56,566 bases of DNA from Promethearchaeota archaeon (GCA_019894975.1 JAGXNO010000023.1:1-56566), one strand, 5' to 3'. Shown: positions 19,109-28,669, counted from the first letter of the stretch. Numbers and translations: made by a program. The notes: generated from the sequence alone by a model not told the origin.

Positions 19109-20731
19109 TTAATAAAATTCTTTTATAAATTTTCTTCGAAAGGAGTCAGGATTTATACCATCTTTCAGTATAAAATCTTCGGTTTTCCTATAAAGCTCTA
19201 ACATCATATCGTATAACTCTTTATACTTGATATTAGGAAGGATTACATCAGAATGTTGTATATTTATGAAGTTGTTTATAATCTCACTCCAATTTTTACT
19301 ACTGTTTTTATTTTCATAATAAGATTTAGCACTTCTTAATGCCGCACCTAAAGCAGCAGAGTTCGTAACTTCAAAGTACCTTACTTTAGTATTAAATACA
19401 TCTGCGGCAACTTGTAAAATTTCTCTATTGACTGAAGCACCTCCGGTAGCGTAAATTTCATCTGGTTTTTCTTTAATCCACTCGGAATGTAATCGCATAG
19501 ACAGGAATTGGCATTCAATTATAGCTCTTATATTTCCTTCTAAATCATCTTTTTCCAATCCAAACCTGTATACTTTAGGTCCTAATACTAATGGTACTAT
19601 TTCAGGATAAAAGTAAGGTAGAATAATCTTGCCATAATTACCCGGAGGTGTTGCCTTTAGAACCTCTGAAAACTGAGCCCAATTTAAACTGAATTTTTCT
19701 TTAATGTTTTCTCTCGCTAATGAGCCATTTTTAAAGCATATCAAACTCATGTAATCTCCGGTGGGTGCACCAAAAACAATACCTTCCCCGTTTAAATCTA
19801 GCCTTAGCTTTTCCATATAACTAAAATATGTGTCGCTTGTTCCTAAACTTATAGCCACTTTACCTTTACCAATAACACCTGTACCTATTAAGCTGTTTGG
19901 ATTATCTCCAGACCATGTTATTAGAAGTGTTTCCGGATTAAATTCGTATTTTTTAATGAAATATGGGGAAATTCTACCAATTACATCGTATGAGTTTGAA
20001 AGGTTAGGAAGTTTTTTATTTAACAAGGGTGCTGTAGCTTCTAGAGCCCTATTGTCCCATTGTTTGGTTTCTATGTTCATTAAATTCATCCCTGATCCAT
20101 CACCGTGATCGATAGGGGCATTTTTTCCAAGTAAAATTGAAGCCATAAAAGAACTTACTAAGTGTATAACCGAAGTTTCTCTGTATTCTGTTGGATTTTC
20201 TTGATAAAACTTGCGTATCTGTGGACCTGAAAAACGTTCAAATGTATTTGATCCCGTTATTTTTATCGTTTCTATCATACCACCTAAAACGTTGCGGATT
20301 TCTTCACATTGTTTTGAAGTGCTTGAATCCATCCATATTGGGGAAGATTTGCGTGTGAAACAAACTCTAATCTGATCAACGATGAGTTCATTCGGATCTA
20401 GGTTTTCAAGTTTTTTCTCGAATTTATCATTTAAATACACAGTACCATGTTGTTGACCTGAGCCAGAAATTGCTTTTATCTCCTGTAATTGGATTTTTAT
20501 TCCTTTCATCAAACCAAAAAGAATATCTAATGCTTCAATCCACATTAAAGGGTATGAATGTATTACCTTATCATCGCTAGAGGGGATAATGCCATTTTCT
20601 GTGTGATATTGAGGTAACTCTCTATCATAATTAATACTGTGCTCATATATGATTTTCTTTGAATTAAAATTGATTAATATAGCAGTTAAACTCTGAGTTG
20701 AGCAATCTAAACCGAGAAAATAGTCAACCAT
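19109..20731 (-). CDS. xylB: FGGY carbohydrate kinase, xylulokinase-like
   Basis: ATP-dependent sugar kinase. The N-terminal domain opens with FLGLDCSTQSLTAILI and carries SGSGQQHGTVYL, typical of the XYLB-like xylulokinase branch. The C-terminal ATPase domain has GKVAISLGTSDTYF and ATGGASVNREILQ. At 540 residues it matches the longer eukaryote-like XYLB form rather than the roughly 490-residue bacterial XylB. It lies 15 bases downstream of a small unknown gene on the same strand. Substrate specificity is inferred from family resemblance only. Confidence 0.85.
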   Translation of the reverse strand: MVDYFLGLDCSTQSLTAILINFNSKKIIYEHSINYDRELPQYHTENGIIPSSDDKVIHSYPLMWIEALDILFGLMKGIKIQLQEIKAISGSGQQHGTVYLNDKFEKKLENLDPNELIVDQIRVCFTRKSSPIWMDSSTSKQCEEIRNVLGGMIETIKITGSNTFERFSGPQIRKFYQENPTEYRETSVIHLVSSFMASILLGKNAPIDHGDGSGMNLMNIETKQWDNRALEATAPLLNKKLPNLSNSYDVIGRISPYFIKKYEFNPETLLITWSGDNPNSLIGTGVIGKGKVAISLGTSDTYFSYMEKLRLDLNGEGIVFGAPTGDYMSLICFKNGSLARENIKEKFSLNWAQFSEVLKATPPGNYGKIILPYFYPEIVPLVLGPKVYRFGLEKDDLEGNIRAIIECQFLSMRLHSEWIKEKPDEIYATGGASVNREILQVAADVFNTKVRYFEVTNSAALGAALRSAKSYYENKNSSKNWSEIINNFINIQHSDVILPNIKYKELYDMMLELYRKTEDFILKDGINPDSFRRKFIKEFY

Positions 20732-20746
20732 GGTTTTTATAAACCC

Positions 20747-21088
20747 TTATTTCTCTGGAAGTAAAAATTCGGATAAATCTTTTCCTATCAATTTTCTTCC
20801 TCTTTCACTTGTAACTGCAGCTGCTATTTCAAACCGATACCCTTCAATAGCATCAGCGTACATAGTTAAACGTCTGACGAAGTAGTTAATCGTTTCCTCA
20901 AAATGCTCTGGTTTTGTTTCAAAAATACCAGACCCCTTTAAGCCACTATTAGTTGCCCATGTTTCCCATGCTACTGCAGGTTTGATAACTGGAGGGAATG
21001 GAAATACTTTCTCAACCTCAAGATATTTTTTCCCTACATCATCATTTTTTTCCACGGGATACCAAACATTAATTAAAACTCTTATCAT
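20747..21088 (-). CDS. Hypothetical protein, 113 aa, cotranscribed with the FGGY kinase
   Basis: I do not recognise a named family. The pattern (strand IRVLINVWYPV, helix VGKKYLEVEKVF, strand FEETINYFVRRLTMYADAI, strand GYRFEIAAAV) looks like a ferredoxin-like or dimeric alpha/beta-barrel fold. It has no membrane segment. The stop is 15 bases before the kinase start, so the two are probably translated from one message. A regulatory or sensory role for the kinase is only a guess. Confidence 0.6.
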   Translation of the reverse strand: MIRVLINVWYPVEKNDDVGKKYLEVEKVFPFPPVIKPAVAWETWATNSGLKGSGIFETKPEHFEETINYFVRRLTMYADAIEGYRFEIAAAVTSERGRKLIGKDLSEFLLPEK

Positions 21089-21192
21089 TATTTACAACTT
21101 CTTTTTATTTAATAATTGAAAATTAAAAATTGGGGAACCTTAAAAATTTTGTTTAGATTTTTAGTTAATTTATAATGTTTAACTAATAGAAT

Positions 21193-22344
21193 CTATAAGT
21201 CATTTATGAAATTTTCAATTCTATTCATTGCCTCTTTTAGCTTCTCCATTTCAGTCGCATAGGAAATTCTTATTGTATCATCTGAAAATGATCCAAAAAT
21301 AGATCCGGGTACAACTGCTACAGCTTGCTTCTTCATAAGGTTTCTTGAAAATGTTGCACCATTCATGTCAAAATTCTTAGTTGAGGGCATAATATAAAAG
21401 GCTCCAAGAGGTTTGGTTGAATCAAAACCAATTTCTTTCAATCTATCATAGACAAATAACCGCCTATCATCAAAGCTTCTCCAAATCTTATCAAAAAATT
21501 TGGTATCCATTTTTAGAGCTTCAATAAATCCGTATTGAGCAGCATGATTAGTACCAGCAACCGTGTATTGATGGTAATTTTCCATTAAATCAATCAGTTC
21601 TTTAGAAGCAACAATATATCCCAATCTAAAACCCGTTGCCGAAAAAAGTTTTGACATAGCATTTATGGTTATAGTACGCTTAAACATTCCATCTAAGGAG
21701 GCGGGGCTTGTATGCATTAGACCATCATAGATATAATTTTCATAGACTTCATCTGTAATCAGATATAAATCATTTTCTATTACTACCTCGGCTAATTCTT
21801 CTAGTTCCTTTAAACTTAATGCATAACCCGTGGGATTATTAGGGGAATTAATAAGGATCGCTTTAGTTTTGCTGGTTATAGCTTTTTTTATATTGTCTAT
21901 GTTAAAACTAAAATCTTCATTTCTCTCTGCTTCTATTACTTTTACCCCAAAAAAAAGGCCACAATAAAAATATGATACGAAATTAGGAGAACTGATGACT
22001 AATTCGTCACCAGGATTGAAAATCGAGGCATAGGCTAATGTAATTGCCTGGCTCCCTCCATTTGTGACCATAATGTTCTCCTTCCAGTCAGTTTGGATAT
22101 TATTTACTTTGTTGAGTTTAGCTTCTAATAATTGTAGTAACTCAGGTGTTCCTCTGGTAGGAGCATACATTGTGATTTTATTTTTTAGGGCATTAATATT
22201 TCCTTGGATAACAGGATCAGGAGTCTGAAAGTCTGGTTGACCAATCCCTAGACTTATGACATCAGATCGTCCAGAAGCCAGATCAAATAATTCTCTAATA
22301 GCAGACTTGGGAGCTTTTGATACTCGATGAGATACTTCTTTCAT
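21193..22344 (-). CDS. Class I/II PLP aminotransferase (aspartate-type)
   Basis: Fold-type I aminotransferase. The PLP lysine is K232 in NAMSKLFSATGFRLGY. Supporting motifs are SPNNPTGY (169-174), YLITDEVYENY (Asp198, Tyr201) and the N-terminal GIGQPDFQTP. The length of 383 is normal for the AspC/AAT I-gamma group common in archaea. Likely transfers amino groups between aspartate or an aromatic amino acid and 2-oxoglutarate; the substrate is not determinable here. It is monocistronic, with an AT-rich gap of about 90 bases to the GTPase start side. Confidence 0.93.
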   Translation of the reverse strand: MKEVSHRVSKAPKSAIRELFDLASGRSDVISLGIGQPDFQTPDPVIQGNINALKNKITMYAPTRGTPELLQLLEAKLNKVNNIQTDWKENIMVTNGGSQAITLAYASIFNPGDELVISSPNFVSYFYCGLFFGVKVIEAERNEDFSFNIDNIKKAITSKTKAILINSPNNPTGYALSLKELEELAEVVIENDLYLITDEVYENYIYDGLMHTSPASLDGMFKRTITINAMSKLFSATGFRLGYIVASKELIDLMENYHQYTVAGTNHAAQYGFIEALKMDTKFFDKIWRSFDDRRLFVYDRLKEIGFDSTKPLGAFYIMPSTKNFDMNGATFSRNLMKKQAVAVVPGSIFGSFSDDTIRISYATEMEKLKEAMNRIENFINDL

Positions 22345-22435
22345 TATAAATACTCTGTATGAATCTATCTGTTTTATTAATACAAGTTTAAATAAAACTT
22401 TACAAAAAAGAGTCTTTACAAACTATTAAAATTTT

Positions 22436-22996
22436 TTAGACATTTACTCCATGATTAGTTAAGATTTGTTTCACCAAGAGGAGAAAAGCTTCCTCTATGT
22501 TTTCTCCTAATTTTGCACTTGTCTCGATGAAATGACTAGCCTTTATTTTTTCAGCTAAGTCTTTTCCTTTTTCAGTAGGAACTACTCTATCATCGGTTAA
22601 ATCAATTTTATTCCCTATTAACACGTACACTCCTTCTTTTCTAATATACTTTTTGAAATCTCTTAACCATCTCGATTTTACGCTATCAAATGTATTGTAG
22701 CGTGTAACGTCATAAACAAGTAAAGCACCTTCACAACCTTGAAAATACATAGATCTAATCACATTATATTTCTCTTGACCCGCTAAATCCCACATTATCA
22801 ATCTGATTTTCGTATTTACTTCTTCTAAATCAACATCTTTTCGAATTATGTTAGCACCTAGTGTAGGTTTATAATCCTCTTGAAAATTTTCCTCACAAAA
22901 TCTGTTTAGAAGGCTTGTTTTACCTACTGCGGCCTCACCTAATATGACTATTTTATAAACAAATTCTCTTAATTCTTTTGCTTCTTCCGTGCTCAT
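22436..22996 (-). CDS. Rab-like small GTPase
   Basis: G1 GEAAVGKTS, G2 threonine in YKPTLGANI, G3 WDLAGQEKY, G4 GNKIDL and G5 ETSAK are all present. The 186-residue protein resembles the two paralogues further along this strand (23821-24366 and the broken 24877-25428): all share a YKPTLG/YQPTLG switch I, a QEKYN/QDKYD-type region and the phrase FIETSAK or YIETSAK. No terminal cysteine for prenylation is present. About 200 bases of AT-rich DNA separate it from the V4R-like gene. Confidence 0.95.
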   Translation of the reverse strand: MSTEEAKELREFVYKIVILGEAAVGKTSLLNRFCEENFQEDYKPTLGANIIRKDVDLEEVNTKIRLIMWDLAGQEKYNVIRSMYFQGCEGALLVYDVTRYNTFDSVKSRWLRDFKKYIRKEGVYVLIGNKIDLTDDRVVPTEKGKDLAEKIKASHFIETSAKLGENIEEAFLLLVKQILTNHGVNV

Positions 22997-23195
22997 TATG
23001 CATTTAATATATTATCTTTAGTATATTTAAGACTATCAACAATTTTTGATCTTAAATATTCGCTTGAGTGGATTTATTTATATTAATTTGTAATTTGACT
23101 TTGAAGTATTTAATATTTTCCTCATTTAATTATAACAAGTTATTTAATTAGGATTTAATAACCAAATAGTAATTGAAGTAATGTTATTCGCAAAT

Positions 23196-23759
23196 TTAAT
23201 ACTTTTTTTCCATTTTCAATTTTAGAGTAAAAGTATTATGGTTTGGATCCTCGACATCTTCTTTTTCTCCAAAATGTACTACTCTATATTCTGACGGGAG
23301 TGATTTTTCTAAAGAATACACTAAAAATCCTTTGAATAAATCACATGGTACGCCAATTTCAGTGCAAAAAATGCATTTTTGAACAAATATAACAATGAGA
23401 TTTTGTGTTTTTTCAACAATTTCAACGTTCCAATCGGTAACTATAATTGAGTTTATTTCTGAAACAATTTCTTCAAAATTTTTACCATAAGGAAATAAAT
23501 AAAAAGAAAATTTCTTCCCAATTTCAAAAAGGAGCATAGAAGAATCATATAACAGACAATTTTGAGCAGCAATAATTTTTTTAAAAGAAAATAAATCTAA
23601 ATATTGGTTTTGATCCTCATCTCGTATGTTTTTTAAATGGAGCATTTCGGCTTCTTTTAAAATGGATTTCATTCCATCATAATCAAGTATATCATGATAT
23701 GCCTGAAGAAGTGCAGTAATTACGTTATACCTTACTTCTCCTTTATAATCTCCAATCAT
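23196..23759 (-). CDS. Probable V4R/Bet3-fold protein, divergent
   Basis: A 187-residue soluble protein. The N-terminal helical pattern (RYNVITALLQAYHDILDY, then MKSILKEAEMLHL) and the helix ending in LLFEIGKKFSFYLFP match the start of V4R-type domains. The C-terminal region VIFVQKCIFCTEIG, GFLVYSLEK, then EYRVVHFGEKE corresponds in order to the cysteine-bearing end of the domain, though with changed spacing. It sits between two small GTPase genes, as the clearer V4R protein at 10853-11332 does. The call is by pattern; an unrelated alpha/beta fold is possible. Confidence 0.5.
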   Translation of the reverse strand: MIGDYKGEVRYNVITALLQAYHDILDYDGMKSILKEAEMLHLKNIRDEDQNQYLDLFSFKKIIAAQNCLLYDSSMLLFEIGKKFSFYLFPYGKNFEEIVSEINSIIVTDWNVEIVEKTQNLIVIFVQKCIFCTEIGVPCDLFKGFLVYSLEKSLPSEYRVVHFGEKEDVEDPNHNTFTLKLKMEKKY

Positions 23760-23820
23760 TTGTTCTTAATTTCTATATGTTATATTAAAAAATTAATAAT
23801 ATGTGTAAATTATAGATAGT

Positions 23821-24366
23821 TTAATTTAATTTTAGTTCAATATCAAATTTTTTGAGAGCGTGAACAACTAGTTTTTTGAAAGCTGCTTCAACATTATCAC
23901 CGAGTTTTGCACTAGTCTCAATGTAATCACTTGCATGAATTTGATCTGCTAAAATTTTACCATTTTCTGTAGATACAGCGTCTTTATTCCTTAAATCGCT
24001 CTTTTTTCCAATTATAATATAAATTCCATCTGATCGTGCAAATTTCTTAAAATCTTCGAGCCATTTTGATTGAATTCGATCAAAGGTCGATGAACGAGTT
24101 ATATCAAAGACCAAAAGACAAGCAATGCATCCTTCAAAAAACATCTTTCGGGTTAAATCGTATTTATCCTGCCCGGCAATGTCCCATATTGCTAGTTGAA
24201 TCTCAAATTCCTCAATTTTTAGCTTTTTCATCACAATATTGACACCTAGTGTTGGTTGATAATCATCTTTAAAACTCTCATCAATATAACGATTAATTAA
24301 CGATGTCTTACCAACGGCACCATCACCAAGAAGTGCCAATTTCAAATTAATCTTTTTTTTTACCAT
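23821..24366 (-). CDS. Rab-like small GTPase
   Basis: A 181-residue GTPase: G1 GDGAVGKTS, G2 threonine in YQPTLGVNI, G3 WDIAGQDKY, G4 is GKKSD (Lys in place of the usual Asn of NKxD) and G5 ETSAK. The changed G4 residue (I-I-G-K-K-S-D) could weaken guanine recognition and is worth noting. It is closely related to the broken gene at 24877-25428. The stop of the DUF296 gene lies 17 bases upstream, so the pair is probably one operon. Confidence 0.94.
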   Translation of the reverse strand: MVKKKINLKLALLGDGAVGKTSLINRYIDESFKDDYQPTLGVNIVMKKLKIEEFEIQLAIWDIAGQDKYDLTRKMFFEGCIACLLVFDITRSSTFDRIQSKWLEDFKKFARSDGIYIIIGKKSDLRNKDAVSTENGKILADQIHASDYIETSAKLGDNVEAAFKKLVVHALKKFDIELKLN

Positions 24367-24383
24367 TTTATATTAACTCATTA

Positions 24384-24812
24384 TTAAATATCCAAAAGAG
24401 TTAAGCCAAATTGAGAGTCTTCAGCTCTGTTTAGCTTTTTATCAATTTCAAAAATATAAACTTCACCTGTTATTGAGACTATGCTTGGTTGGAACAAATG
24501 TCCCCCCAATATCGTATAGTCCTTTGTGCCCATAGAGGCATGGAGGTGAACTATTGGTTCCCCATCTTTAAATGATATATTTCCCATACATGAAACTAGT
24601 TCAACGAAGCTATTATATTCTTTTCTCAAATATTCTTTAGATTCGAAGTCAAAATACCCTAAAGTGAATTTTTTCAAAGCTCCAATACAATTTATCAAAC
24701 CTGATTTGATATTATAATCTTTTATCATTTTGATTATAGAATCAATTAAATCTTCATCAGGCTCAACTTTTCCTATTATAACACGTTTAATCTTGGATTC
24801 AATAGACCTCAT
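24384..24812 (-). CDS. PPC domain (DUF296) protein
   Basis: Single 142-residue PPC domain, the trimeric fold found in plant AT-hook proteins and in many prokaryotic stand-alone proteins. The typical stretch is VHLHASMGTKDYTILGGHL, containing the histidines of the conserved metal-binding site. No AT-hook is visible. The biochemical role of the prokaryotic versions is not established. It lies between two GTPase genes, 17 bases upstream of the intact one and about 65 bases from the end of the broken one. Confidence 0.88.
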   Translation of the reverse strand: MRSIESKIKRVIIGKVEPDEDLIDSIIKMIKDYNIKSGLINCIGALKKFTLGYFDFESKEYLRKEYNSFVELVSCMGNISFKDGEPIVHLHASMGTKDYTILGGHLFQPSIVSITGEVYIFEIDKKLNRAEDSQFGLTLLDI

Positions 24813-24876
24813 TATTACTTCTCAAGGTTCTTAATTTAAAACTTATTCTATATGAATTCTCAAACTCTATTTAAAC

Positions 24877-25428
24877 TTACTTATCTATTCCTATATTTAT
24901 TATAACTTGAGAGACTAATTTTCTGAAGGCATCTTCAACATTATCACCATTTTTGGCACTTGTTTAGATAAAATCACTAGCGCGCATTTCATCTGCAAGT
25001 CTCTTTCCGTCCTCTGTTGATACAGCAATAGATTCTTCTAAATCTATTTTATTCCCTATTAGGACGTAAGCTGGCTTTTTTTCAGAATATTTTTGTAAAT
25101 GTTTTAGCCACTTGGTTTCAATGTTTTCAAAGGTTGACTGCCTGGTAGCGTCATAAACAAATAAAGCTCCCATACATCCTTGAAAAAACATCGCTCGAGA
25201 TAGATCATATTTAGCTTGACCTGCAATATCCCATAGAACTAATCTTGCTGATAGGTTTAATTCTTCAACTTTTAGCTTTTTTACAACTAAGTTCACCCCA
25301 AGAGTAGGTTGATAATCCTCTTTAAAGCGATGCTGGATATATTGATTAACGAGAGATGTCTTACCGACTGCTGGATCTCCCAATAATGCTAATTTTAGTA
25401 CTAGTTTCTTCGGGTGATTTTCTGGCAT
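24877..25428 (-). pseudogene. Rab-like small GTPase interrupted by an in-frame TAA
   Basis: The frame opens normally (G1 GDPAVGKTS, YQPTLGVNL, WDIAGQAKY, GNKIDL) but stops at TAA (24964-24966) after RASDFI. The same frame continues for 28 more codons, TSAKNGDNVEDAFRKLV and onward, to a second TAA at 24877-24879, giving the normal 183-residue length. In the paralogues the interrupted codon is Glu (FIETSAK/YIETSAK), so one GAA-to-TAA change explains it. The G5 loop and last helix would be lost. TAA is neither a Sec nor a Pyl codon. A sequencing error or a young pseudogene are the alternatives. Confidence 0.85.
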
Positions 25429-25780
25429 TTTTTAATTGTTCTCTTTAAATCAAATTTACATATCAAATAAATTCAGTTTTTTTATATTTGAGCCAAAATG
25501 GCAATTGTTATTCTTTGTGATAAAACATCTATCATCTAACTACCATCACTTTTTTAACATTTGATGTCCTTATTTATTATATAACATGGATGTGGATGCT
25601 ATGAGTAAAAAAACTAGTTTCTTAAAATTAATAGAAGTCACATCCATCATTATTATTAGGTAATTTATTTACTCATGAAGTAGATTCTCGTAGCCTTTTT
25701 CCACATCCTGCTTCATGAATAACAAAGACCATGATTTTGTTCTTGTAAATTTAAATAAGAATTTTATTTTAAAAATTTAA
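25429..25780 (+). other. Intergenic leader region of ileS with two inverted repeats
   Basis: This 352-base gap holds a 9-bp inverted repeat (25586-25594 with 25639-25647), a 10-bp palindrome inside its loop (25611-25620), and an 11-bp stem (25673-25683 with 25708-25718). The latter contains one T.G pair that is a wobble only if the plus strand is transcribed. The stems could belong to the ileS leader or a small RNA. I see no open reading frame and no tRNA. Confidence 0.35.
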
Positions 25781-28669
25781 ATGTGTTTGAAAAGTAATGA
25801 TATGGTGAAAGATATGTCTTATAATGAAAAAGAAGTAGAAATAATTCAATTCTGGAATAAGAACCAGATTTTTGAAAAAAGTATAGAGCAGAGACCAGAG
25901 AATAAACCCTATGTGTTTTATGATGGCCCCCCATTTGCAACGGGGTTACCCCATTATGGTAATATCTTAAGTATTGTTACAAAAGATGTGTTTCCAAGAT
26001 ACTGGACTATGAAGGGGTACCGTTGTGAGAGAAAGTGGGGTTGGGATTGCCATGGTCTCCCAATAGAAAGTACTTGCGAAAAAGCCCTTAATATAAAACA
26101 AAAAAATGAAATTTATGAGATGGGTATATCAGAATTCAATGAATATTGTCGATCAAAAGTATTATGGAATGCCAATGAATGGAAAAAAATTGTTGAACGA
26201 ATGGGAAAATGGATAGAATTTGATAATTCCTATAAAACCATGGATAATACGTATATGGAAACCGTGTGGTATATTTTTAAGAAAATCTATGAAGAAGGTT
26301 TTGTCTATAAAGGTAAAAAGGTATTGTTTTATTGTCCGAGGTGTGAAACCCCCCTTTCTAACTTTGAAATTTCAATGGATAATAGTTATAAGGATGTTAC
26401 CGAAGAATCTATAACAGCAAAATTCAAATTGAAAGAAGATCCAAAAACATTTCTGTTAGCTTGGACTACAACACCTTGGACTTTAATAGGAAATGTGGCA
26501 TTAGCCATAAATAGTGATTTAGTATATGTTAAAGTGAAAGTTGATGATGAATTTTTAATTTTGGTTAAAAATAGAATGGATATTCTCAAGAATGAATATG
26601 AAGTAATAGGAGAATTCACCGGAAAAGAACTTTTAAATAAGAAATATGAACCTTTATACCAAATTTCTGATAGCTCCAACGGAAATGCTCACATTGTTAT
26701 TGATGGAGGTGAGGAAGTGCTTTCCGATGAAGGAACAGGAATAATACATTTGGCGATTTACGGGGAATTTGATTATGAGATGATAAAAAAATACAATTTG
26801 TCAATAATTCAACATATCGGTGAGCATGGCGAGTTGAAAAGTGGCCCAAATGATTGGATTGGGATGTGGTTTAAAGATGTAGATGGAAAAGTTTTGGAGG
26901 ACTTGAAGCAGAGAAACTTATTATTTCATTCAGAAGATTACACACATTCTTATCCATTTTGTTATAGATGTGATACTCCGCTAATTTACAATGCTCTTGA
27001 TGCGTGGTTTATAGATATTCAGCGATTAAAATCAAGACTCTTGGAGACTAATAAAAGTATTAAATGGTATCCTAAGGAGATTGTTAAAAGATACCAAAAC
27101 ATAATCGAAACAGCTCCCGACTGGTGTATTTCTAGAAATCGGTTTTGGGCGACAGCTATACCGATTTGGATGTGCGATGAATGTGATGAAATTAAAGTGA
27201 TTGGCTCAGTTAAAGAATTACAAGCGAGCGCAATCGAAGAGGTTCCTAACAGTTTGGATCTACACAAGCACATAGTTGATGAAATCCATCTAAAGTGCCC
27301 AAGTTGTAAAAAAGTCATGAATCGAATTTCAGAAGTTTTTGATTGCTGGTTAGAATCAGGATCAATGCCATTTGCTGCAAAACATTACCCTTTTGAAAAT
27401 GTGGAATGGTTTGGTATAAATTTTCCTAGTGATTTTGTTTCAGAGTACATTGGACAAGTAAGAGCATGGTTTTATTATATGCATGTAATATCAATTCTTG
27501 TAGTTAATGATATTCCTTTTAAAAATGTAGTTGTAAATGGTAATATTCTCGCTGAAGACGGAACTAAAATGTCTAAATCGAAGCGAAATTTTCCCGATCC
27601 AAACCTAATAATTGAGAAGTATGGTGCAGATGCTTTGAGAGTTTATTTATTATCATCACAATTAATGAGGGCTAAAGATTTAAATTTTAAAGAGGAAATT
27701 ATAAAACAAGTTTACCGTAGATTTAATCTATTACTAATAAATGTTCTAAAATTCTATTCAATGATTGAAACTAAGGATATAGAGACGGATATGCCCTTTT
27801 CAGACAATATCTTAGATAAATGGATTATCAGCTTGTTAAATATCTTAATTCGGAATGTTACTGAGAGAATGGAGGATTATGATACCGCGGAAGCAAGTAG
27901 GTTTTTCTTTGCTTTTATCGAGGACCTCTCCACGTGGTATGTTAAAAACAGTAGAGATCGATTTAAGAGTGAAAATATCAATGAAAAATCTTCTGCCATG
28001 AATACTTTATCATATGTACTTTCTAACTTGTCGAAATTACTAGCCCCTCTTACTCCGTTTATATCTGAGATGATTTACCAAAAATTAAAAGAAAGAGAAT
28101 TAGTTAATTTAACTTCTGTACATTTGGAATCGTGGCCAGAATATGATGAAAAGCAAATTACTCCATTGGTACATGAAAAGATGGAATTATCAAGAGAAGT
28201 TGTAAGGAGATCACTGGAATTAAGAGAAAATTCTAAGATACCTGTTAGGCAGATATTACAGAAAGTAATATTAAGGGGATTGTCTCTTGATAATGAATAC
28301 TTGCAAGTTATTGCAAACGCTATAAATGTTAGAGAGGTATTAATCGAAACAGGAGAGGAAACTGATCTTACAGTTGAACTAGATACAGAAATAACAGAAG
28401 AATTAAAACTTGAAGGTATAGCCAGAAATCTGATTAGAAATTTGAACAACTATAGAAAGAAAATGAAATTATCACCGAAAAATCGAATTGATCTATATAT
28501 AACTACAAAAAGTAAGGAAATTCTGGAATCACTTGAAATTCATGAAGAAAACATTAAAAAATTGATACAAGCAGATAATATATTTAAAAATATTGAAGGC
28601 AAGAGTAGTGTTAAAAAATTTAAAATAGATACTCACCTAATTGAAGCATATTTAGAGGTAAAAAATTAA
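25781..28669 (+). CDS. ileS: Isoleucyl-tRNA synthetase
   Basis: Class I synthetase charging tRNA-Ile, with the HIGH equivalent HYGN at residues 58-61 and KMSKS at 596-600. The editing domain shows AWTTTPWTLIGN and the signature DEGTGIIHLA. The anticodon-binding helical domain follows KMSKS. The length of 962 with an eukaryote/archaeal-type end (no bacterial zinc finger) fits archaeal IleRS. The first ATG gives MCLKSND; ATGs at residues 8 and 12 are alternatives. cysS follows 74 bases later, so the two synthetases may share a transcript. Confidence 0.97.
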   Translation: MCLKSNDMVKDMSYNEKEVEIIQFWNKNQIFEKSIEQRPENKPYVFYDGPPFATGLPHYGNILSIVTKDVFPRYWTMKGYRCERKWGWDCHGLPIESTCEKALNIKQKNEIYEMGISEFNEYCRSKVLWNANEWKKIVERMGKWIEFDNSYKTMDNTYMETVWYIFKKIYEEGFVYKGKKVLFYCPRCETPLSNFEISMDNSYKDVTEESITAKFKLKEDPKTFLLAWTTTPWTLIGNVALAINSDLVYVKVKVDDEFLILVKNRMDILKNEYEVIGEFTGKELLNKKYEPLYQISDSSNGNAHIVIDGGEEVLSDEGTGIIHLAIYGEFDYEMIKKYNLSIIQHIGEHGELKSGPNDWIGMWFKDVDGKVLEDLKQRNLLFHSEDYTHSYPFCYRCDTPLIYNALDAWFIDIQRLKSRLLETNKSIKWYPKEIVKRYQNIIETAPDWCISRNRFWATAIPIWMCDECDEIKVIGSVKELQASAIEEVPNSLDLHKHIVDEIHLKCPSCKKVMNRISEVFDCWLESGSMPFAAKHYPFENVEWFGINFPSDFVSEYIGQVRAWFYYMHVISILVVNDIPFKNVVVNGNILAEDGTKMSKSKRNFPDPNLIIEKYGADALRVYLLSSQLMRAKDLNFKEEIIKQVYRRFNLLLINVLKFYSMIETKDIETDMPFSDNILDKWIISLLNILIRNVTERMEDYDTAEASRFFFAFIEDLSTWYVKNSRDRFKSENINEKSSAMNTLSYVLSNLSKLLAPLTPFISEMIYQKLKERELVNLTSVHLESWPEYDEKQITPLVHEKMELSREVVRRSLELRENSKIPVRQILQKVILRGLSLDNEYLQVIANAINVREVLIETGEETDLTVELDTEITEELKLEGIARNLIRNLNNYRKKMKLSPKNRIDLYITTKSKEILESLEIHEENIKKLIQADNIFKNIEGKSSVKKFKIDTHLIEAYLEVKN

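Noticed and set aside
24964..24966. Recoding of the stop in the GTPase as selenocysteine or pyrrolysine
   Set aside because: The codon is TAA, not TGA or TAG, and the paralogues have Glu there.
25673..25724. H/ACA guide RNA upstream of ileS (stem followed by ACA after 3 bases)
   Set aside because: The 24-base loop is too small for a pseudouridylation pocket plus upper stem and K-turn.
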